Shown one piece after another: positions 58,058 through 64,000 of a stretch of DNA of 64,000 nt. Made by a program: the position numbers and the translations under genes. The DNA lies in assembly GCA_030427595.1 (NCBI GenBank), contig JAUIBX010000002.1, positions 1 through 64,000 on the forward strand. The letters run 5' to 3'. Position 1 is the first letter of the stretch. The number at the start of each line of letters is the position of its first letter. Source of the stretch: Bacteriovoracia bacterium (GTDB lineage Bacteria > Bdellovibrionota > Bacteriovoracia > Bacteriovoracales > Bacteriovoracaceae). The notes under the pieces were generated by a model. It was not told the origin of the DNA and ran no database searches. It saw nothing but the letters and a program-made list of their open reading frames with translations.

Positions 58058-59146
58058 ATGAATGAATTAGGCCAAATGATTATGACTGGTGTTTCGGGTA
58101 CCAGTTTAACAGCAGAGGAATCCAAGTTCTTAGAAGAAGAGAATATTGGTGGCGTGCTGCTCTTTTCACATAATTACGACAATCCTGCACAACTCGCCGA
58201 ACTGGTGAATAGTATTCAACAGGCTCGCCAAGAATATCCACTTTTTATCGCCGTAGATAATGAAGGCGGCAGAGTTTTTCGTTTTAAGAAAAACTTCACC
58301 CAATTTCCTCCCATGTATCATGTAGGGCTTACAGATAGTCCTAAGCTTTGCTTTCATATTGCAAAAATTATGGCCGATGAGCTGTTGGCCTGTGGGATAA
58401 ACGTAAACTTCGCACCAGTGTGTGATGTTTGGACTAATCCCAATAATAAGGTCATTGGTGATCGTGCTTTTGGAAAAGATGAAGAGACTGTCAGTAAGTT
58501 TGTGTCATCTATTATTCGCGGTCTGCAAACTAATGGGGTTCTCTCCTGTGCCAAGCACTTTCCTGGGCATGGCCATACAACAAAAGACTCCCATTATGAT
58601 TTACCCATTTTAAAAAGAACGCGTGAAGAGCTTGAGGACTTAGAGTTTAAGCCCTTTATCAAAGCAATTAAGTCTCGAACTGAGTTTGTCATGATGGCCC
58701 ATCTTATTGTTGATTCTATCGATAATGAGTTGCCAAGTTCTCTTAGCCCAAAGGCTTATCAAATCCTTAGGGAGGATTTGAAGTTTAATAAGTTGATCAT
58801 CACCGATGACATGGAAATGCAGGCGATTACAGATCATTATTCCGTTGAAGAAGCTGCAGTAATGGCCATTTCGGCCGGCGCAGATATGATCGAATACCGC
58901 TCAATGGATGCTGCAAGAAAGGCCCTTGAAGGATTAAAAGAGGCCAAGAAAACCAAAAAGATCAAAAATGATCAGTTTAATCAGTCCATCGCTAGAATAA
59001 CTGAAGCTAAAAAGACTTATCTGAGTGAATACAAACCAGTCTATATCCCTGATATTGCAAAAAAGCTTAATACCGGAGCATCTCAATCTCTTATGGCCGA
59101 GATTCGGGAAAAAATCGACCAAGTTTTGGGTCAGAAAAATCAGTAG
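58058..59146 (+). CDS. nagZ: Beta-N-acetylhexosaminidase (GH3), NagZ-like
   Basis: The product has 362 residues and no signal peptide, so it is cytoplasmic. NagZ removes GlcNAc from anhydro-muropeptides in peptidoglycan recycling. The catalytic loop KHFPGHGHTTKDSHYDLP carries the His and Asp general-acid pair, and the nucleophile Asp is in ITDDMEM. DNEGGRVFRFK at the N-terminal side is the substrate pocket. The SD is weak. It is monocistronic by spacing. Confidence 0.95.
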   Translation: MNELGQMIMTGVSGTSLTAEESKFLEEENIGGVLLFSHNYDNPAQLAELVNSIQQARQEYPLFIAVDNEGGRVFRFKKNFTQFPPMYHVGLTDSPKLCFHIAKIMADELLACGINVNFAPVCDVWTNPNNKVIGDRAFGKDEETVSKFVSSIIRGLQTNGVLSCAKHFPGHGHTTKDSHYDLPILKRTREELEDLEFKPFIKAIKSRTEFVMMAHLIVDSIDNELPSSLSPKAYQILREDLKFNKLIITDDMEMQAITDHYSVEEAAVMAISAGADMIEYRSMDAARKALEGLKEAKKTKKIKNDQFNQSIARITEAKKTYLSEYKPVYIPDIAKKLNTGASQSLMAEIREKIDQVLGQKNQ

Positions 59147-59225
59147 TTTAAATTAAGCATTTTTAACTAACCTATTGAAATTACCACCTCTTTAGAGGAC
59201 ATTCTTGCCTCTTTGTCTCACCGAG

Positions 59226-59254
59226 TTAACCTTCTGATATTCTATAGTTATAAC
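59226..59254 (+). promoter_or_regulatory. Possible promoter of the TadC-FHA operon
   Basis: TTAACC (59226-59231) and TATAAC (59249-59254) are 17 bases apart, with AGGAG at 59260-59264 and the ATG at 59272. The -35 is weak. The rest of the 59147-59271 gap shows only a small CCTCT/AGAGG stem at 59187-59198. Confidence 0.35.
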
Positions 59255-59271
59255 TGCACAGGAGTGCTTTG

Positions 59272-60177
59272 ATGTTAATGTATGCGTCCCTATTTCTAAC
59301 GGGGTTATCCATCTTTTTGGTAACGAGCCTGATGTTCCAGGAGGAGGACGAATATAAGGCACAGGAAAAACTTGAGTCTGGCGCTGGTTCAGACAAAGAG
59401 TCTCTGGCCCAGCATGGAATCGTCTTGCGTTATTCCCGTCCCTTCTTTCGTCGTTATGTCACGCCTATCGTTTCCAGTTTTAAAAATAAGAAGAAGATTA
59501 GAGAGAAATATAAGAGAAACCTGGCCTCTGCTGGCCTAACTGAAATTCTTTCCCCAGAAGACTTCTTTAGTTTTAAGCTCTTCTTGATTGTCGGATTTCC
59601 TATTGTCTTTCTTGGTCTGAGAACATTCTTAGAGGAAACATGGCCTTTGAATTATATTTTCCCTATTTCGATCTTTGGATTTTTCTATCCTGACATTTGG
59701 ATTAAGGGAAAGATTCAGGAACGTCAGCAAGAAATCATTCGTAACATGCCTTTTGCTGTCGATATGCTCGCTTTGAGTGTTGAGGCCGGTCTCGACTTTA
59801 TCGCGGCAATGTCAAAGGTGAATGAAAAAGCTAAACCTTCAGCATTAACCAAAGAATTTGAAATTCTCATGAAAGAGATCAAGATTGGTGCCTCAAGAGC
59901 TGAGGCCCTTAGAAATATGGCCTGGCGGGTTGATCTCATACAGATCTCATCATTTTGTGCCACACTCATTGCGGCCGACTCAGTTGGTGCCAGTATTGGG
60001 CCTATCTTAAAAGCGCTCAGTGTGGAGATTCGTCAAAAGAGATCTTCTGACGTGGAAAAGGCAGGTGCTACTGCTGCCACAAAGATTCTCTTTCCTATGC
60101 TCTTTCTTATTGTTCCTGCAGTATTCATCGTTGTTGGTGCACCACTTGCCCTTGAGGCGATGACGGGGGGACGATGA
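59272..60177 (+). CDS. tadC: TadC-like type II/IV secretion inner-membrane protein
   Basis: The product has 301 residues; the ATG at 59272 follows AGGAG by seven bases. It has an N-terminal helix, a cytoplasmic region, a paired central membrane segment (FKLFLIVGFPIVFLGL and NYIFPISIFGFFYP) and a C-terminal helix (ILFPMLFLIVPAVFIVVG). The T2SSF domain contains NMPFAVDMLALSVEAGLDFIAAM and GASRAEALRNMAWRVD. TadC with TadB forms the platform for Flp pili or related secretion. No tadA or tadB is in the window. Its stop overlaps the next start (ATGA). Confidence 0.9.
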   Translation: MLMYASLFLTGLSIFLVTSLMFQEEDEYKAQEKLESGAGSDKESLAQHGIVLRYSRPFFRRYVTPIVSSFKNKKKIREKYKRNLASAGLTEILSPEDFFSFKLFLIVGFPIVFLGLRTFLEETWPLNYIFPISIFGFFYPDIWIKGKIQERQQEIIRNMPFAVDMLALSVEAGLDFIAAMSKVNEKAKPSALTKEFEILMKEIKIGASRAEALRNMAWRVDLIQISSFCATLIAADSVGASIGPILKALSVEIRQKRSSDVEKAGATAATKILFPMLFLIVPAVFIVVGAPLALEAMTGGR

Positions 60178-60530
60178 GCAATCAAATCTTAAAAGTTAAA
60201 AAAGGTGATGAGGTTGTGGCCGAAAAGGTCGGTCTCGCTGACTCTTTTCGCCTGAGGCTACTCGGCCTTATGTTTAGTAAAGATCTTGGTGGAAGAGGGG
60301 GCCTATTAATTGAGCCCTGCAATTCTATTCATACATTTTTTATGAATTACAAGATTGATGTCATTTTTCTCAGTCGAGATAACAAAGTTGTTAAGGTTTT
60401 TAAGAACCTAAAGCCTTGGAGAATGACTCGAATGTATTTTAGTGCAGCAAAGGTATTAGAAATGATGGGGGGAAGCTTGGCAACAGAGCTCAACCCTGGG
60501 GATCAATTGGAAATTGAATGTATAAGTTAG
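60174..60530 (+). CDS. DUF192 protein
   Basis: The product has 118 residues with the DUF192 core RLLGLMF, PCNSIHTFFMNYKIDVIFL and the closing MGGSLATELNPGDQLEIE. No signal peptide is present, although some homologues are exported. Biochemical function is not established. It is translationally coupled to tadC (4-base overlap) and to the FHA gene that begins inside its last 13 bases. That suggests a role in the secretion apparatus. Confidence 0.9.
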   Translation: MSNQILKVKKGDEVVAEKVGLADSFRLRLLGLMFSKDLGGRGGLLIEPCNSIHTFFMNYKIDVIFLSRDNKVVKVFKNLKPWRMTRMYFSAAKVLEMMGGSLATELNPGDQLEIECIS

Positions 60531-62077
60531 TCGTTGTAGCTGGTAAATTGAGAGGTCAAGAGTATCCTCTGGAAGAGGGGGAGAATTCTCTAGGGAGAGA
60601 TGAATCATGCTCTATTCACTTTCCTGTTCCAGGTGTTTCAAAGAAACACTTTTCTATTACAGTGACGGGAGATACATGCTTCATTTCTGATCAGGGCAGC
60701 TCCAATGGTACCTTTCTCAATGGTAAAGCAATCAAAAGAGCAACTGTTCAAAATGGCGATAAGATTGCCTTGCCCGATACCATTATTCAAGTTGTCTACG
60801 TTGAAGAAAAGAAAGTCATCATTAAAAAGAGAGTTGCGGACGATGATGATGAAGCTGATTTTATGGACCCAGGGACTCCACCAGACTCTTTGGTTGCCAA
60901 AATTTTCTGGGCCTTTAAGTTTAAGGTCATGCCTGTCCTTCATGGAATTAATGAAGAATATGAGTGGCATCACCTCATGGGGATTCTTTGTGCAATTTTT
61001 TCTGTGGCAGCAATATCTTTAACTATCTTCCCAGCACTTCAAGACTCAAAAATGATTCTTATCCGTGAAACTGCGACGCGAGGAAGTTCCTACGCGGACA
61101 TGGTTGCAAGAATGAATAACCGTGCTCTTGAAAGAAAGGAGCTTGAAAAGATCGATACCAACTTCATCAAGAATGAGGAAGGTGTAAAAGAGTTTCGTCT
61201 CTTTGATATGGAGGGTCGTATTGTTCGTCCTATCGAAGAACTTAATAATAATATTGGGCGGGATCCTTTCTTTGCTCAGGCCCTAAACTGGGCAATTAAA
61301 ACTTTAGATAAGAAAGGGGTGGTCCTCAAAAGACTTCTCGATGATGGGGAGATTGGTATCGCCAAAAAGATTGTTGCTTTTAACCCGAGAACGGCGACGG
61401 AAGAAGCCGTTGGGGTGATCGCCATCAAATTTGAGCCCACATCTCTAAAAGTTGAAGCTGCCAAGTCTCGAAAAGCTTATCTAGAGTCCCTCGTAACAAC
61501 TTCTCTGGTTGCGATATTCTTCTTTGGCTTTGTTTACTACTTAACAGTAAGACCTCTCGAGGAATTAAATTTTCAAATTGAGGAAGCTTTAAGAGGTCGA
61601 AGAAAGAATCTTGAGAGTCGCTTTCTCTTTAAAGAACTCAATCCTCTAAGAAATAGTATCAACGCCCTCCTCGCTCGTATTAGAGAACTCAATAATGAAG
61701 ATGATGGAGACTTTGATGAAGAGGAGAGTGACGAGACCTATGTTCGTCAGCTTTATGAGTTTCTCCAAGGAGCAAATGGGCCGGCTTTTGTCCTAGATTC
61801 TCAAAAGAACCTCGCCCATATTAATTTGGAGGCCGAAGACTTAACTGGTATGCGAGAAAGTGCCAGTCAAGGGATGAGTCTTTTGGATGTTTCAAGAGAG
61901 CAAGGTTTCGCTGCAACAGTAATCGAATTATGTGATAACAGCGCCAATAATATGGGAACAAACCAACAGGGTGAATATGATTTGCAGGGTATACCTCAAA
62001 CAATTCATGTGAGTTGTTTATTGGGGAGGGATGGTTTTGCAAAAGCATATTACATTACTTTTGTGAGAGCTGACTAA
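60518..62077 (+). CDS. Transmembrane FHA receptor with HAMP- and PAS-like parts
   Basis: The product has 519 residues. A FHA domain (1-95) has LGRDESCSIHF, GVSKKHFSI and SSNGTFLNG, conserved phosphothreonine-binding residues. An acidic linker leads to membrane helices at about 152-174 and 325-344, with about 150 residues outside. A HAMP-like segment follows (345-392), then a PAS-like C-terminus (410-519, GPAFVLDSQKNLAHIN...EDLTG). No kinase, cyclase or methyl-accepting region is present, so it is a sensor whose only output is the FHA domain or its partners. It starts inside the DUF192 gene and its stop shares one A with the next ATG. Confidence 0.85.
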   Translation: MYKLVVVAGKLRGQEYPLEEGENSLGRDESCSIHFPVPGVSKKHFSITVTGDTCFISDQGSSNGTFLNGKAIKRATVQNGDKIALPDTIIQVVYVEEKKVIIKKRVADDDDEADFMDPGTPPDSLVAKIFWAFKFKVMPVLHGINEEYEWHHLMGILCAIFSVAAISLTIFPALQDSKMILIRETATRGSSYADMVARMNNRALERKELEKIDTNFIKNEEGVKEFRLFDMEGRIVRPIEELNNNIGRDPFFAQALNWAIKTLDKKGVVLKRLLDDGEIGIAKKIVAFNPRTATEEAVGVIAIKFEPTSLKVEAAKSRKAYLESLVTTSLVAIFFFGFVYYLTVRPLEELNFQIEEALRGRRKNLESRFLFKELNPLRNSINALLARIRELNNEDDGDFDEEESDETYVRQLYEFLQGANGPAFVLDSQKNLAHINLEAEDLTGMRESASQGMSLLDVSREQGFAATVIELCDNSANNMGTNQQGEYDLQGIPQTIHVSCLLGRDGFAKAYYITFVRAD

Positions 62078-63075
62078 TGGTTATGAGCGAGAAGACGCCA
62101 GTAAAAATAGTGAAGACCTTAAAGGCTCCAAAAGAGCCTGGGAAGCACTATCGTCTTCTTTGTATGACGGGGAAAAATAAAGGACTTTCTTATTTTATTA
62201 ATTCCAAACGTATTGTGATGGGGAGGTCCGATAAAGCTGATGTTCAGGTGTTGGATGGAAAGTCCTCGCGAGAACATGCCGAACTGGCCCTTGTCGGTGA
62301 TCAATATGTCCTCACTGATCTTGGTAGTCAAAATGGTGTTATCGTTAATGACCTTAAGGTGAGTCAGCACCGTTTGGCCGATAATGACAAGATCATTATT
62401 GGTCAAACTGTCTACAAGTATAACCAAATAGAAGTCAAGAAAGCAGAGCTTCCTACTGTAGTTGACGATGAAGATGAGCTTGAAGAATTTGAAGAAGAGG
62501 AAGAAGAAAAGACCAAGAAAGGTAAAAAGAAGCCCAAAAAGAAAAAGAATAATATGGTGATGATTCTTGTCGCCGTTTTAGCCGTTGTTTTTCTCTTGCC
62601 TGAGGATAAAGACTCTGGGGCTAATCGCAAACGCAAGGGTACAACTCTTGGGACAGTTCAAAGAGAGAAGATTGCTTTGTCTGACCCTCGTAATAATGAA
62701 ATTCAGGACAAAGATGTTCGTGATAAACTCCGGGCTTTTATTCATAGAGGTCAAAGGGAGTATCGAGAAGGTAATTACTTTAGGGCCATTGAGCAATTTG
62801 AGCTAGCTCTGATTTTGGTTCCAAATCATGTTGATGCCTCCTTTTATTTGAGAAAGACAAGAGAGTCTCTAAAGGAGTACCTCAAGTCGATTAAGGATAA
62901 GGCCCAGCAGGATCAAGATGCACTTAAGTATACATCAGCATTAAATCAGTACTGTGCGATTATCTCTTTCCTTCAGGATTATCCTGAAGACGAGAGATAT
63001 AAAGAAGCAGAGAAGCAGATAGAATTATTAGAAGAAAAAATAGGGCTCGAGAAAGGTGAATTTAAATGTTATTAA
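62077..63075 (+). CDS. FHA protein with one membrane helix and C-terminal TPR
   Basis: The product has 332 residues. The FHA domain is at about 24-118 (MGRSDKADVQV, SSREHAEL, GSQNGVIVND). A run of Glu and Lys (128-158) precedes a single membrane helix (159-174, MVMILVAVLAVVFLL). The remainder holds TPR-like helices (YFRAIEQFELALILVPNHVDASFYLRK). The FHA is thus cytoplasmic and the TPR extracytoplasmic. An alternative ATG is at 62083. Its end overlaps the next gene's GTG by 20 bases. Confidence 0.87.
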   Translation: MVMSEKTPVKIVKTLKAPKEPGKHYRLLCMTGKNKGLSYFINSKRIVMGRSDKADVQVLDGKSSREHAELALVGDQYVLTDLGSQNGVIVNDLKVSQHRLADNDKIIIGQTVYKYNQIEVKKAELPTVVDDEDELEEFEEEEEEKTKKGKKKPKKKKNNMVMILVAVLAVVFLLPEDKDSGANRKRKGTTLGTVQREKIALSDPRNNEIQDKDVRDKLRAFIHRGQREYREGNYFRAIEQFELALILVPNHVDASFYLRKTRESLKEYLKSIKDKAQQDQDALKYTSALNQYCAIISFLQDYPEDERYKEAEKQIELLEEKIGLEKGEFKCY

Positions 63076-64000
63076 AGATAATCAAGCTCTTTTCCAGATA
63101 GATCTGGCTAAAGAGGTTGAAGGCACAGATGGTGCGCCCCTTACATTCTTTGTAGGGCGGAGTGATTCGTGCCAAGTTGTCCTTGATGATCAGCAAGTTT
63201 CTCGAGAACATGCAAAAATCACCTACGCTCAAGGTTCTTGGTCTATTGAAAAGGCATCAGACTTTAACACCCTTAGTCTCAACGGTACTTTTTGCGAAAA
63301 TGCTCAATTAAAAAATGGTGACCTAATTAATATCGGTCCCTTTACGATTAATGTCTCCCTCTCTGAGGTTGTTCAAGAAGTGGCGCCCGCTGCCGCACCT
63401 ACTGGTCACGATATGGAAATCACTGGCGATGATGCTTCAAGTGTTGATGTTGGTTTAGGAGATGATGAAGCAACAGAACTTCTTACTGATCAAGATGTAG
63501 CCTCGGAGCTTGAGGGTGACCTTGGTGGTGATTTAGATGATAACCTAGATGGAGGTCTAGATGATGGACTTGACGGAGACCTCGGAGATGGCGGGCTTGG
63601 TGATGATTTAGAAGGTGGTCTAGAGGACGATCTAGGTGAAGGTGGGCTCGATGACGAGTTAGGGGACCTTGATGAATTAGATCAAACCCTTGCTGAAGAT
63701 GCTGACCTTTCAGGTGGAAATGATGAGTTCGCAGATGATTTCGCAGGAGATGAGGCTGCAGGCGATTTTGCTGAGGAAGGTGGTGGCGCAGAGGGGTTTG
63801 AATCGGGTGATGCTGACTTTGAAGGTGGTTTTGAAGAGGGCTTTGACGATCAAGAATATGGCGATGAAGGCGGCTATGACGTCGATAATTTTGACGATGA
63901 AAAAACACAAGTCGTTAAGAGCTTTGCCAACTTTATGCTGGAGATATTCGGTGAGTATGCCCCTTATGATAAGTTTAATATTGAAAAGCCTGAGACCTTC
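63056..64000 (+). CDS. FHA protein with long acidic Gly/Leu/Asp tract, 3'-truncated
   Basis: The frame is open from the GTG at 63056 to the window end (315 codons), with no stop. GAGAAAG is upstream and the start lies 20 bases inside the previous gene. The FHA domain (about 25-105) has VGRSDSCQVVL, VSREHAKI and LSLNGTF. Residues 150-282 are a low-complexity acidic segment, first DDxL/GGL repeats, then D/E/F/G. After DEKTQVVKSF a folded part begins (FANFMLEIFGEYAPYDKF). A minus-strand ORF (63483-63908) over the repeat is an artefact. Likely coupled to the preceding FHA genes. The C-terminus and role are unknown. Confidence 0.85.
   Translation, partial: MNLNVIKDNQALFQIDLAKEVEGTDGAPLTFFVGRSDSCQVVLDDQQVSREHAKITYAQGSWSIEKASDFNTLSLNGTFCENAQLKNGDLINIGPFTINVSLSEVVQEVAPAAAPTGHDMEITGDDASSVDVGLGDDEATELLTDQDVASELEGDLGGDLDDNLDGGLDDGLDGDLGDGGLGDDLEGGLEDDLGEGGLDDELGDLDELDQTLAEDADLSGGNDEFADDFAGDEAAGDFAEEGGGAEGFESGDADFEGGFEEGFDDQEYGDEGGYDVDNFDDEKTQVVKSFANFMLEIFGEYAPYDKFNIEKPETF

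Noticed and set aside
59272-60177. Type II secretion GspF instead of TadC
   Set aside because: The length (about 300) and the single T2SSF domain fit TadB/TadC; GspF has two such domains and about 400 residues.
63483-63908. 141-codon minus-strand open frame rich in His and Leu
   Set aside because: It is the antisense shadow of the Asp/Gly/Leu repeat tract in the plus-strand FHA gene; no SD and highly biased composition.
1-64000. tRNA, rRNA, CRISPR, IS elements or prophage
   Set aside because: No cloverleaf-like segments in gaps, no regularly spaced repeats, no transposase or phage proteins seen by eye.

Overview
The window is a gene-dense, AT-leaning bacterial chromosome segment. The 5' 25 kb is a rich ribosomal-protein and RNA-polymerase superoperon. 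The other loci are PCC/MCM propionate metabolism, hflKC, speAB, grpE-dnaK-dnaJ, mreB and a TadC/FHA locus. This combination, the lipoprotein-rich unknown genes and the Gram-negative envelope genes (LpoA-like lipoprotein, lipoproteins, signal peptides) suggest a deltaproteobacterial-type organism, most plausibly a Bdellovibrio/Bacteriovorax relative. That placement is inference from gene content and cannot be settled without 16S rRNA or a database comparison.

Layout. 1-11137: rpoB (5' truncated by the window edge), rpoC, rpsL, rpsG, terminator, fusA; no tuf gene follows. 11222-25391: a promoter inside an inverted repeat, then S10-spc-alpha genes in canonical order (rpsJ, rplC, D, W, B, rpsS, rplV, rpsC, rplP, rpmC, rpsQ, rplN, X, E, rpsN, rpsH, rplF, R, rpsE, rpmD, rplO, secY, adk, infA, rpmJ, rpsM, rpsK, rpoA, rplQ), without rpsD or map. 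25431-27895: terminator, membrane-anchored thioredoxin, sigma-54 activator. 27980-33456: acyl-CoA (propionyl-CoA) carboxylase in three polypeptides followed by hflK-hflC. 33453-36269 (minus): agmatinase then arginine decarboxylase, a two-step putrescine route. 36459-38393: an unrecognised exported protein with five C-x17-C repeats. 38397-41512 (minus): methylmalonyl-CoA mutase and its GTPase chaperone. 41692-44816: a small orphan gene convergent with an M16 protease. 44921-49899: hemW (apparently AUU-initiated), then grpE-dnaK-dnaJ with a heat-shock-like promoter. 49986-54069: LpoA-like lipoprotein, a glycosyltransferase, an HPr-kinase-like P-loop protein and a tiny basic protein. 54276-57967: AMP nucleosidase with a histone-H1-like tail, mreB, a PilZ protein and a lipoprotein. 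58058-59146: nagZ. 59272-64000: a tightly overlapping operon of TadC, DUF192 protein and three different FHA-domain proteins, the last cut by the window end.

How the parts fit. The carboxylase and the mutase together would convert propionyl-CoA to succinyl-CoA (the epimerase is not here). speB/speA make putrescine. mreB-PilZ, nagZ and the LpoA-like lipoprotein all touch cell-wall growth or recycling. The least explained loci are the C-x17-C repeat protein, the TadC/triple-FHA operon, the MreB-PilZ-lipoprotein operon and the H1-tailed AMP nucleosidase. Several genes have their Shine-Dalgarno sequence inside a hairpin.

No rRNA, tRNA, CRISPR array, insertion sequence or prophage was seen. No gene-free stretch exceeds 300 bases; the longest gaps (26098-26314, 54070-54275, 11138-11329, 36270-36458, 41513-41691) are described below.
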